Source: an uncultured Actinomycetes bacterium
GTDB taxonomy: Bacteria > Actinomycetota > Acidimicrobiia > Acidimicrobiales > RAAP-2
DNA: 64,000 nt
Direction: 5' to 3'
Assembly: GCA_903825035.1 (NCBI GenBank)
Contig: CAIJYV010000026.1
Span: forward strand, 1-64,000
Below the pieces are notes generated by a model. The model ran no database searches and was not told the origin of the DNA. It saw nothing but the letters and a program-made list of their open reading frames with translations. The translations under genes and the position numbers were made by a program. Below, piece by piece: positions 40,801 to 46,352 of this stretch. The number at the start of each line of letters is the position of its first letter. Position 1 is the stretch's first letter.

Positions 40801-42326
40801 ACAGTCGCCGTCGAGCCGTTGCATGAGCTAATGCTCGAGCTCGTTGAATAACAAAATTGCAAGGTGGTTGAATAACCATTCGGATTTATTGTTCCGTTCA
40901 GTGTGGCGGTGCCATTTCCAATGCTTGTTGCCGATGTTGTTGAAAGCGTTGGCCCCTGGGTCGTAAATGTTGAAGCGGTGGTGCAAGTAATGCTCGTCAC
41001 TGTTCCGCACAGGATTACGTAATACGTTTTATTGAAGGTGAGCCCAGTGACATTGGTGGTCAGGTCGTGAATTGTGTTGTCGTTTGCCGCAAGACTCGAC
41101 GTGCTCGCGGTGACGATGGTTGCGCCGCCGGTACAGGAGCTTATTGAACTTGTCGAGTAGCAGTACCGAATGCTTGAGACCGCATTTCCGTTAGCGTTAA
41201 TAGTCCCATTGAAGGTGGCGGTGACGTTCGTCACTGAAGTTGGGCTATTCAGTACGAGGCTGATATTTCCAGTAGTGAATGACTGAGTGGCTGAGTAAAA
41301 AATTTTCGTGGCGGTTGCCGAGGCGCTCGTGTTATAGACCATTGAACTGAAGAGTGCGTAGTAATAGGTGGTTCCAGAGTTCAAGCCGGTAAGCGAAGTT
41401 CCCGAGGTGTGGTCAATGCCGTCAGAGTAGGCGCCGGTACCAAACGAAGCTGTACTTCCACCACAACTGGTCACCGGTGAGGTGGTTGACCAACAAACTT
41501 GAATCGAGGTGTTCGCATAGGCAGTTCCAGAGCCGCCGGAGTTGAAGGTTGGCGACACTGTTGCTGAACTTGCGGTGATATTGCTCACGTTTCCAGAGTT
41601 GTTGGTAAGCGTTGGGCCAAGGGTCGTGAACGATGTAGGTGAACTCGAAACGCTTTGCACACCCTGACTCGTAGTTGCTTGGAGCACGTAGTAGTAGGTC
41701 GTGCCTGGAGCAAGGTAGGTAGCGATGGCTGAAACATTGACCGCGCTCGATCCCGTCTGCGTTCCTTCAACGGCCAGCTGAGTGTTACCCGAACAACTGG
41801 AAATTGAGGCGCTGGTTGAATAACAAAAGACCAAGGATGTTCCAACACCGGTGTCACCGTTGGGATTAACAGTTCCATTTAACATTCCTTGAACCGTCGT
41901 GATGCTTGACGCCGCGGAGGTCGAAACAGTCGCTTTGGCTGTTTCGGTAAATGAAGCGGTTGTCAAGTAGCTCGAGCCAGAGTTGACTGTATAAAAATAG
42001 GTTGTTCCCAAGGTCAGGCCCGTCAAGGTCGCCGTTGCCGTACCTGCTGAACTGACCGAGGTCGGCGACAAGGCCGTTGTGGACTTTCCAGAACAGGTGC
42101 CGGAAAAAGTTGCTGTTGCGTAGCAAACTTGGAGTGAAGCGAGTGAACCGGTACCGGAGCTGGGCGCGGTATAGGTAATGGTGGCCGTGCCGTTATTGGT
42201 ATTAGTTGCGGTCATGGTGCCACCACTTAATGAGATGGCCGCGGCTTGAGCCATCGGGGCAACTACGACGAGAGAGGTGAAAACTAGGGCGAAAATGGCC
42301 ACTATTCGATTGAAAAATCCGCGCAT
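28512..42326 (-). CDS. Giant secreted mosaic repeat protein (4604 aa): FN3-like, Ig-like, InlB B-repeat, cadherin-like and OmpA-like segments
   Basis: Signal peptide MRGFFNRIVAIFALVFTSLVVVAPMAQAA; single uninterrupted ORF; several distinct internal repeat families. Confidence 0.93.
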   Translation of the reverse strand: MRGFFNRIVAIFALVFTSLVVVAPMAQAAAISLSGGTMTATNTNNGTATITYTAPSSGTGSLASLQVCYATATFSGTCSGKSTTALSPTSVSSAGTATATLTGLTLGTTYFYTVNSGSSYLTTASFTETAKATVSTSAASSITTVQGMLNGTVNPNGDTGVGTSLVFCYSTSASISSCSGNTQLAVEGTQTGSSAVNVSAIATYLAPGTTYYYVLQATTSQGVQSVSSSPTSFTTLGPTLTNNSGNVSNITASSATVSPTFNSGGSGTAYANTSIQVCWSTTSPVTSCGGSTASFGTGAYSDGIDHTSGTSLTGLNSGTTYYYALFSSMVYNTSASATATKIFYSATQSFTTGNISLVLNSPTSVTNVTATFNGTINANGNAVSSIRYCYSTSSISSCTGGATIVTASTSSLAANDNTIHDLTTNVTGLTFNKTYYVILCGTVTSITCTTASTFTTQGPTLSTTSATSIGNGTATLNGTINPNGYSTTLQFCYSTSSSISSCNGSTATVNGGSAYTNSASQSVSASVTGLLPGTTYYYILQGTEGAATGYSNTSPISSFTTPGPNLQTSAATNLTQSSATANGSVNTFGVDTTLSICYSTTTLVNCVGGTVLTVQISPNPYNNNSSQAISAALASLGAGKTYYYQIMAVQGSNTYYSNVTSFNTQTPGPLVTYTSNTTQSTSATVTGTIYPGAYTSTAWLCYYTARPGSNFSVSLASPCLSGGVQVAVPGTYSGSTTQTITATVTGLSPSTTYYFYFVGNNAVGTNTSQAVSSVGPPVTWSRTSMPSFTTTALSPVVNPTQVTNITATSAKLYGTVQPNSQTTTVSFCYSTNSAIASCSGATQITLSGTVNGNTVSTVSTLISGLTPNTTYYYILQGAGSLTSVSSALSFTTLAAPGVTTTGATGFTNTAAVLRGTVTSNGSTAAVVFCYSTNSSLASCSGGTVNFVAIAGSPFSGTTANQVVTSQIANLAPGTTYYFQIRGTNAAGTNYSNVSSFHTIGGPFGSISNFYQVSATSPALYVYSALTNTQATLGSNTQTGINALGFNTVDGYLYGLDAHSVLWKIDNTGTFTSLGAVANLPVNSNTGGDFIPGTNLFLVNNGTIGWYVIDVSQPTLSATAFTLTTGSGSQPWTAADVVMMQNGSTFSGYGVNGAYLNIMSFVGAGATSAAESSKNVISGTGGYNFPSGVYGATFCDANGNIYVFSNSSSQLWEIPRAQLSSSGSSVVAYLVTTASPALASPNDGASSPYVISPFDPPLPVNDTYAVLHDTTLTVNSSGSSVLSNDQGGLPFGVNSFTFNGTTVSVANQSVNYAGVGTLTFTDLTNGYFTFVPAAGFIGDATFTYTLIETSSPSTLRTSLGGATATIHVVNDQTISWSPTTALNVSQSPYQPSSATSSGNGAITYSVSAPNTSGCAVDPTTGVLTYASTGSCTVIASAAGTSTYGSASVTVTFTISTAPQTITWNPTQSMITANSPYTPAAGAITSGNGAISYAVQSGFTTTTCSVNASTGVLTFTGTGTCTVVVTAASTSLYSVATQNYVFTISSGTQTVTWGPTTALVATAGSNTFSAATTSGNGAITYVVVDPGTSGCAITSASSPTMTFTGYGNCQVMAIASATTLYAQASNTQTFVISLVAQVVTWSPTTALTMASTSATSTSASDLGSVSITYAVTNAGSSGCTVNASTGALTWTNAGSCVVSASAAATNQYTAGSTSVTFVISLLSQTLTWSTTNTFTVLQSPQSITLATALGGVVPTYAVTTAGAGCAITSSGVLTFNAAGTCVVTATAAANTVYNSGTATMTFTISLATQTVTWSPTTSLYYNQSAWTPNIGAVTTGDGAITYAKTSMTSSTCSVNSSTGALTFTNTGTSVTTCTISATAAATATYSSASVSVTFSFNPMTPVISWSPTTSLVLPKTSSSVTSPAPSSPSSGAYTYASSSPSSGVNCSITTAGALTASFNAGTTSGTCVMTVTQASNGNYLSATLSKTFYFSSVALSAQTVTWASTSGAYTTASPYTLSAATALGGATISYAVTATSGIATCSVSLSGSTPIVTYTGAGTCTITATAAATSTYASATAAQTFTSTLAVQTITWSPTLSINPSQSPLTLPAASALGAPTITYSATGTGGATCSISGSTHILTFSGAGTCTVTVTATDTVSDPNGQYANATLSKIFTSTLLSQTVTWSPLLQLYMSSSSYTPPAATALGGVAVTYSVTGTGCAVNSSTGVLTYTQAGNCVVTASAAANGIYGAATNVQTIVISLVTPAITWVPVSTVTDTSQSPYTPDTLASTTGAGAISYSVTDAGTSGCSVNSSTGVITFTGKGNCTILATAAATSIYAQISTSVTFTINPVSPLVIWNPASTAATASVGTFSPTSASTTGDGAITYSVLTNTNSSCSVDSTTGVLTFTGGGTCTVIATSAATAIYNSASAIVTFTIADAPAATTFGAYSITRTGATVSGSVNSNSATATVVICWTTGSDLANCTSASTVTNATPTPSSILGSDINDEVVSAGLTGLLAGTTYYFQVCATNSIGTTCGSVLSFQTVGAPSVTVTAASSVTGHTATVGGTVNANSASTTVTICYSTDSSMSSCTSGLATVLSRNTTPGTLNGTTTTPVTLNLTGLSPNTTYYYQVKAVNSSGTVYSSVLSFTTPQASQIIYLPIILQAPWSSTISVATTADSGLTVSYSTSTPGCSVDSNGIVSATGALSCDVVISQSGDSNYTAATSATVSVTFQPVNQASVTVTSTSATYPDTLTLTSSGGSGTGSISYTLVSSGSANCSLVNGVVSATGPGTCTVTATKAADTNYNSQTSSTTTITFAAVLSVTTSTATGKTSSSLNLPGVVNANGDPGVGSIQFCYQTTAFTTGNCTGTIVNASPSSASGSSPTSINFSLTSLIAGTVYYYELQATNAIGVTYFGGVKSARTLAVDGSGSVTADKSSVASGASGQTITFTFTPASGGLSGGTIQFVVPSGWSLPSTSSSAAGYITVSGSSTTPTVTIVGRTVTITNVTVDSPSTITIIYGATSGTGTGATAGSIVQSQTWLFSESGSGATPANLASSPSISIVALTATFYPNFGSGSMGAQNFVSGVSQTLTANSFSRTGYTFAGWDTNSNATTVVYTDGQNIAITQNKSLYAVWTPNTYVTTYDPGTGGSVSPSSASFTVGSSALTLPTPANHGFVFAGWFSASSGGVKIGDAGATYSPSQSTTLYAQWNPEVYTVTYEPGAGSVSPTSDSYTYGGSALTLPTPSNSGYTFTGWYTLSSGGTLVALGGANYSPTQSLTVYAHWSANTSHITYDPTGGSVSPTSQNFVSGSTAISLPAPSRPGYSFAGWYDGSSLVGGAGDPFSTLTDVNLSASWTANTYTVTYNPGSGASVSPTSTTYTSGTTALVLPTPTKYGYTFKGWYTLSSGGSKLGNAGAHFTTTNDVTLYGQWTINTHTITYAFGSATSGSAPSDGSSPYNFNSLITLLGQGSLDRQGYSFAGWNTKSDGTGTSYSPGDTFTLGDSDVTLYPTWTANPDGLGSVSVSPATVVATSAGNTLYFTFTAGLSAYNGTVTFTVPSGFSAPSTANRVGFVTSSIGSVSILGRVITISGVSLDAGGQFLLTYGSTTNGGLGAVAPANIGATVWTVQEESLDSGTLTPIQDSPIVTVVNAADGSGTAAIVPDHVIASSTGNTITLTYTATIGGLTNGALTFMMPAGWSAPSLNSSDPGYVSVSGSSSTVVISVSGQVITVSNVTLATFATLTLVYGASSGAVVSSVTGAAQFPVSEQSTADGSLIPLVIVPSLVVLASNDGTGTLTASPSSVLQNSSGNVITLTYTAAAAMTQGKLQFSIPAGWSAPSLTGVAAGFITASTGTLSVSGRVVTITGVTLASGDSVTIVFGNRLVGAGPGATSPAIVGSTTWWMSQAATSAGILTQLQSAPVIFTTAGKPVFTSTYKPTFTFGIGGSQNVTAIGGGNLPPTITASFNGSSILPIGVSFTSSANTGAGVITISPTTALGSYSILFTASNTGGTNTQLFKFEVVNTGEPTAIYATTDYAPQTVDLTWTAPVGINVDSYTITSFDLSANTAGPTQENLTTTSTVFSQLIGGDTYQFTVTAFFNLGDSASALSNFVLPVTVSPAAPVAQGAPSYSQSGTSQATQGTAGQINSITAVATGQGSVAVGTYTNTNPTMQSGFSIPNGSTSYDVRVSPGSSFSVVSFVICGVVGNKIYWFDSIHKTQVLVNPAPIPVVGQPGCATVNLSNSSTPAINDGTLYGSIFYTPAADGTGSMVISPPTSVAGSRSNTLTFTYTAANDLSNGAVSFTVPQGWTAPTTTPGTAGYVTASKGTISVSGSVITVSGLSMASHTNLVIVYGSTANSAPGVTTPLSAQTWSWSAQERSTQYGSLLGLATSPTNRTTGTTLAATSVSSSVSNNTIVVAWTAPTIPSGSPLFVANYVVTASPSGAVCTVSVGTNRCVFPNVLNNVIYSFTVKVNGNGPSAVSNSVTPRALGGSSTVALSGVFSGNDTALPSSFTTAILNLALSIVANHYTNVKIIGSSFNGTSTLVPLLGTNRALNIKRLLLQDLIAVGSTTSVVISTETFGPTVAAANNSTTAGQTLNQRNIVILS
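31770..33135 (-). repeat. InlB B-repeat (Listeria-Bacteroides type) tandem array
   Basis: Repeated TVTYxPGxGxSVSPTSxxYTSGxxALxLPTPxxxGYTFxGWYTxSSGGxxxGxAGxxYxxxxxxTLYAxWT. Confidence 0.88.
34990..38225 (-). repeat. Array of 12 Ig-like repeats of ~80-90 aa
   Basis: Recurring QTxTWSPTT...A.TxGxGAITYSVxxxGxxGCxVNSSTGVLTFTGxGTCxVxATAAATxxYxSAxxxxTFxIS. Confidence 0.85.
38215..38575 (-). other. Cadherin-like (Big_9-type) domain
   Basis: PVNDTYAVLHDTTLTVNSSGSSVLSNDQGG...GYFTFVPAAGFIGDATFTYTL. Confidence 0.7.
38590..39315 (-). other. Beta-propeller-like (DUF6923-type) segment
   Basis: ALYVYSALTNTQATLGSNTQTGINALGFNTVDGYLYGLDAHSVLWKIDNTGTFTSLG...GGDFIPGTNLFLVNN. Confidence 0.5.
39320..42230 (-). 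repeat. Array of ~9 FN3-like repeats with paired Cys
   Basis: Recurring GTxNPNG...xxFCYSTxSxIxSCSG...LxPGTTYYYxLxATxxxGxxxSxxxSFTT. Confidence 0.82.
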
Positions 42327-42458
42327 GGTTTCAGACCTTGACTCAAAATGTCCGTTGGGGCATTTTCTATACTTTATACCTTTATTTTTGGTCTCGTTTA
42401 ACTATTTTTATAGCCACAAATTTCTCGGGTCGATAAGTATGTTGAGCCGCAGTCGCTG

Positions 42459-42482
42459 CGCTGAATCCTCTTCGATTCAGCG
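42459..42482. other. Perfect inverted repeat (9-bp arms) between tRNA-Asn and the giant gene
   Basis: cgctgaatc-ctcttc-gattcagcg. Confidence 0.75.
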
Positions 42483-42489
42483 AAAATTG

Positions 42490-42562
42490 CTCCCAGAGCA
42501 GGACTCGAACCTGCAACCTAGCGATTAACAGTCGCTTGCTCTGCCAATTGAGCTATCTGGGA
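42490..42562 (-). tRNA. tRNA-Asn(GTT)
   Basis: TCCCAGATAGCTCAATTGGCAGAGCAAGCGACTGTTAATCGCTAGGTTGCAGGTTCGAGTCCTGCTCTGGGAG; loop CTGTTAA. Confidence 0.95.
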
Positions 42563-42604
42563 ATGACCCGTAGGTTCGAAAACCTTAGCACTTCGACCAA
42601 GCCC

Positions 42605-43447
42605 CTATTGACGGGCAAACCAGCTTCGAAGGCGAGCAGCGTCTGGGCTCGATAAGACCCGAGAGCGACAACGGTCAATCCGCTTGGTCATCGCTTGACG
42701 GCTCACCGATGCCCCCCGGGCAATTTCTTCCAGCGACATTGAGGTGAAGGTGTAGTCCCAAAAGTACGAGAAGTCTTTACCGCACAGGTCGCGTAGGACC
42801 TCAATCACCCACGCCGGAGGCTCAGATCCCCCCGAGGGCAGCCGCACATCCTTGGCCGCATCGAGTTCTAGCGCTCTCCCCCGGCGATCGGCGAGTTCGC
42901 GCGACATAGCCATCACTTCAGTCAATTTGTTCAACGGGATTTCGAGTCGGCTAGCTACCTCTCGCTTTGAGAGTTCTGCGTATTCGTGACTTCGCTCAAT
43001 CCTTTGGAACTTCAAAATCAAGCGCATCTCGGAATCGGTCAAACCCGCTTGCTGCTGAATTGCCTGGTTGACCAACTTGGTGATCCAGTAGTTAGCGTAA
43101 GTGGCGAACCGATTTCCCTGCGAAGGATCAAATCGTTGCATGGCATTTACGAGCGCCTCAACTCCCGCCGCTTCAAGTTCCTCATTTCCAAAGCGGTAGC
43201 CGCGTTCAATCACGCGAGACCGCACGAGGCCGAGAGTGGACCTCAATAGCTGTGATTCAGCTTCTTGTCCGGCTTGACGCTCCCGATTGAGGCGACGCTT
43301 CGTCGCAGAATCAAGAGTTCGGCCACTTGTGAGTCTCGCAGTGGCTTTGCGCCCGAGTTCGATGACTGGGTACAAGGATCTCTCTATTTCGACCGATAAG
43401 GGCTTCAGTGATTTCAGGCCGCCAATTGTTGCTTGTGCGGAGTTCAC
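42605..43447 (-). CDS. Divergent sigma-70-family factor
   Basis: Region 2: ALVNAMQRFDPSQGNRFATYANYWITKLVNQAI; region 4 HTH: SMSLEEIARGASVSRQAMTKRIDRCRSRV. Confidence 0.85.
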   Translation of the reverse strand: MNSAQATIGGLKSLKPLSVEIERSLYPVIELGRKATARLTSGRTLDSATKRRLNRERQAGQEAESQLLRSTLGLVRSRVIERGYRFGNEELEAAGVEALVNAMQRFDPSQGNRFATYANYWITKLVNQAIQQQAGLTDSEMRLILKFQRIERSHEYAELSKREVASRLEIPLNKLTEVMAMSRELADRRGRALELDAAKDVRLPSGGSEPPAWVIEVLRDLCGKDFSYFWDYTFTSMSLEEIARGASVSRQAMTKRIDRCRSRVLSSPDAARLRSWFARQ

Positions 43448-45285
43448 GGGGCGCTAACACCGTTGCGCTCTGCTAGCCACGCGGAGAGATTTTGCTCCGC
43501 GAGTGCACCGTGTGGTCCATCGAGCATCGTCAAGCGTTCTTTTACATCACGAATAGTGTGCATCGCCGTCGTTGGATCAATCGACCCATCACGAAGTTCA
43601 CGATCTACCGCCTTCAACTCCTCAGCCGCAGCTGAACGAATGAGTTGAGAAATGACTGCCGACACATCCGCCGGACTGAATAGTTGCTCACTATCCATGA
43701 TGGCGACCTGCCCAAGCAAAGAAGCGGCCTCGTCACGGTCACGAGCTTGGAGATCGTCCATAGCGCTCACCACTGAGACTCCAGAACTCATGACTTCGAA
43801 GGCTTCACGTTGAATCTCATTGACAAAATGTGGCCCAATCAACCTTGTTCTAATGAGTTCGGGCTGATTGATGAGTGTGCGCAAGGCTTCAATTCCCGGG
43901 CGCGGCATCGCTTGGAGGTTGGCGGTTCTAGTCCTCGACTGGAAAATCGGCCGCTGAGGAACTTCATTTTCCGGTGATTTACGCGGAGAATTGAGTACCT
44001 CGTCGAGCCGGCTTCGCAGCATCGCGAGGTCCAGTTGCAAGGTATCGGCTACCTCGCGAAGGTACTCGTCGCGGACAAAGTTGCTGGGGTGCTCAGCGAT
44101 AATCGGCAACGCCTGTTCGGCGGTTCGAGCACGAGATTCTGGCGTGTCAATTTTCGCCGCTTCGAGGACACGGTTTAAACGAAACTTCAAGAAGGGAACG
44201 GCTTCGGCGATCGCTTGACGAAGTGCTTCGGGGTCCTGTAGCGCAAGTTCGGCTGGGTCAACTCCTGGAGGGAACTTAGCTACCGCCACATCAACCTCGT
44301 GTTGTTTCTCCCATTGATACACCGAGGCGGCAGCCTTTTGACCGGCACTATCACCGTCGTAGGCGAGAACAATTCGCGATGCGAAGTTCTTCATCGTGCG
44401 AAAGTGCTCTTCTCCGAGTGCCGTGCCACAAGTGGCAACTGCTCGCGGAAGTCCCGCTTGGAAGAAGGCAATGACGTCGGTATACCCCTCACAAACAATG
44501 ATCTCTCCGGTTTGCACAATGTTCTGTTTTGCCAAGTGCAATCCATAGAGTGTCTTACGCTTGGTATAAATAGGTGTTTCGGGTGAGTTCTTGTATTTGG
44601 CGGGCGCAGTGCCATCGGGCCCGACTGGGGCGTTGGGCATTACCCGCCCACCAATTGCGATTGGCTTGCCGGTGGGATCACTGATCGGGAAAATAATGCG
44701 GTCTCGAACGAAGTCCTGCTTGCGTCCGGCCTTGTTCACAAAACCTAAGCCCGTTCCTTCGAGTTGCTTAGCCGAGAGATCTAAGGCCGAAGAAAGCGGG
44801 TCCCAGCCATCCGGCGCCCAGCCAATTTTGAATTGACGAGCAATTTCACCATCAATTCCGCGGGTCTTTAAGTACGCGCGCACCGGTCGGGCCTGGGGAT
44901 TTTGCAGCAACTGTTCGTGGTACCAATCAACCGCCCGAGCCATGGCATCCATGAACAACTTCTTGTCGCCACTCCCTGGTCCCGCCGGCGAGTCGTCGTG
45001 CAAAGTGATTCCCGCACGGTCCGCGAGTAGTCGGATCGCGTCCATGAAGTCAAGATGCTGGGTTTCACGAACCCACTTAATCGCGTCGCCGGTGACCTGA
45101 CAGCCGTAGCAGTGGTAGATCAGCTTCTGTGGACTGACGTAAAAGGAGGGGGTCTTTTCACCGTGGAAGGGGCACGAACCTCTAAATTGCACGCCGACCC
45201 TCTTCAGCGCGACCGACTCGCTCACAAGAGCCACTAGGTCGGTAGCCTCTCGGACCTGGTCGATCTCGCTGCGTGGAATTGCCAT
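43444..45285 (-). CDS. dnaG: DNA primase
   Basis: CPFHGEKTPSFYVSPQKLIYHCYGC, EGYTDVIAF, AYDGDSAGQKAA; start MAIPRSEI at 45285. Confidence 0.95.
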   Translation of the reverse strand: MAIPRSEIDQVREATDLVALVSESVALKRVGVQFRGSCPFHGEKTPSFYVSPQKLIYHCYGCQVTGDAIKWVRETQHLDFMDAIRLLADRAGITLHDDSPAGPGSGDKKLFMDAMARAVDWYHEQLLQNPQARPVRAYLKTRGIDGEIARQFKIGWAPDGWDPLSSALDLSAKQLEGTGLGFVNKAGRKQDFVRDRIIFPISDPTGKPIAIGGRVMPNAPVGPDGTAPAKYKNSPETPIYTKRKTLYGLHLAKQNIVQTGEIIVCEGYTDVIAFFQAGLPRAVATCGTALGEEHFRTMKNFASRIVLAYDGDSAGQKAAASVYQWEKQHEVDVAVAKFPPGVDPAELALQDPEALRQAIAEAVPFLKFRLNRVLEAAKIDTPESRARTAEQALPIIAEHPSNFVRDEYLREVADTLQLDLAMLRSRLDEVLNSPRKSPENEVPQRPIFQSRTRTANLQAMPRPGIEALRTLINQPELIRTRLIGPHFVNEIQREAFEVMSSGVSVVSAMDDLQARDRDEAASLLGQVAIMDSEQLFSPADVSAVISQLIRSAAAEELKAVDRELRDGSIDPTTAMHTIRDVKERLTMLDGPHGALAEQNLSAWLAERNGVSAP

Positions 45286-45291
45286 GCGAAA

Positions 45292-45297
45292 ACGGTA
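45292..45297 (-). promoter_or_regulatory. Putative leaderless -10 (TACCGT) of dnaG
   Basis: TACCGT-TTTCGC-ATG. Confidence 0.5.
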
Positions 45298-45341
45298 CCC
45301 GCTTCTGGCCACCCGCGAATCAATACCCATTTATTTCGACC

Positions 45342-45347
45342 TACACT
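45342..45347 (+). promoter_or_regulatory. Putative leaderless -10 (TACACT) of ABC ATPase gene
   Basis: TACACT-CTAACT-ATG. Confidence 0.55.
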
Positions 45348-45353
45348 CTAACT

Positions 45354-46352
45354 ATGACCGAATACGCGATTGAAGCGAACGACATCGTAAAAACCTTTAA
45401 CGATGGAAAATTCACCGCTCTGGGCGGCGTTTCCCTCCAGGTGCCCAAAGGCCAAGTTTTTGGCCTCCTCGGACCCAACGGTTCGGGTAAGACGACGATG
45501 GTGCGAATTCTTTCCACGATCCTCGCCCCGACGAGCGGCAGCGCCACCGTGAATGGTTTTGATGTTTTTAAGCAAGCTGACGAAGTTCGCAAGTCGATTG
45601 GACTCGCTGGCCAATTCGCTGCCGTAGATGAAAACCTCACCGGGTACGAAAACCTGCGCATGGTCGGCCTGTTGAACCATCTCGACCGGAGTTTTGTGGA
45701 CCAACGAGCCCATCAGTTACTGGCCGACTTCGGGCTCACTGATGCGGCGAATCAGCGCACCAAGACCTACTCGGGTGGTATGCGACGTCGTCTGGACTTA
45801 GCGGCCGCGCTCGTCGCGAGTCCCCCAATTTTGTTCTTGGATGAGCCAACTACCGGACTCGACCCACAAAGTCGTCAAGACCTCTGGAACATTATTGAGA
45901 ACTTGGTCGAGGCTGGCACTACCGTGTTGCTCACCACGCAATATCTCGAAGAGGCCGATCGCCTCGCAAAGCAATTGGTCGTACTCGATCGAGGCAAAAT
46001 TATTGCTCAAGGAACCTCCGCCGAACTGAAGGCGCAGTTGGGCAATACCGTCTTGGTCTTAACCTTCCACTCGCCGAGCGACGCTACCAAGGGCGCCGAG
46101 ATCATCAAAGACGTTTCCGCTAAGACAGCGAACGTTGAAGGCACGGTTGTCGAAATGACCATTGACAAGGGTCCCGCCAGCGCGGCCGACGCCCTGCGCA
46201 AACTCGATGCTTCCGGCATTGAGCTCGCCGGGCTGGTGATGCGTGAACCAAGTCTCGACGACGTATTCCTTAACCTCACTGGCCACAAGGCTGAAGATGT
46301 ACCCGCACAAGCACCCACTACCGGTCGCCGCTCTAGAAAGGCCCGCGCATGA
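45354..46352 (+). CDS. ABC transporter ATP-binding protein, DrrA-like
   Basis: GLLGPNGSGKTTMVRIL, YSGGMRRRLDLAAAL, LFLDEPTTGLDP; start MTEYAIEAND at 45354. Confidence 0.92.
   Translation: MTEYAIEANDIVKTFNDGKFTALGGVSLQVPKGQVFGLLGPNGSGKTTMVRILSTILAPTSGSATVNGFDVFKQADEVRKSIGLAGQFAAVDENLTGYENLRMVGLLNHLDRSFVDQRAHQLLADFGLTDAANQRTKTYSGGMRRRLDLAAALVASPPILFLDEPTTGLDPQSRQDLWNIIENLVEAGTTVLLTTQYLEEADRLAKQLVVLDRGKIIAQGTSAELKAQLGNTVLVLTFHSPSDATKGAEIIKDVSAKTANVEGTVVEMTIDKGPASAADALRKLDASGIELAGLVMREPSLDDVFLNLTGHKAEDVPAQAPTTGRRSRKARA

Noticed and set aside
28567-42126. Numerous ORFs inside the giant gene on both strands
   Set aside because: By-products of the low-complexity Ser/Thr/Gly repeat coding; they have repeat-derived compositions.
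28512-42326. CRISPR array or short tandem DNA repeats in the giant gene
   Set aside because: Repeats are protein-level, ~240-400 bp and diverged, in a continuous ORF; no short identical direct repeats with spacers.
42572-42586. AGGTT-TTCG-AACCT hairpin upstream of tRNA-Asn as sigma-gene terminator
   Set aside because: Only a 5-bp stem with no T-tract; may be incidental.
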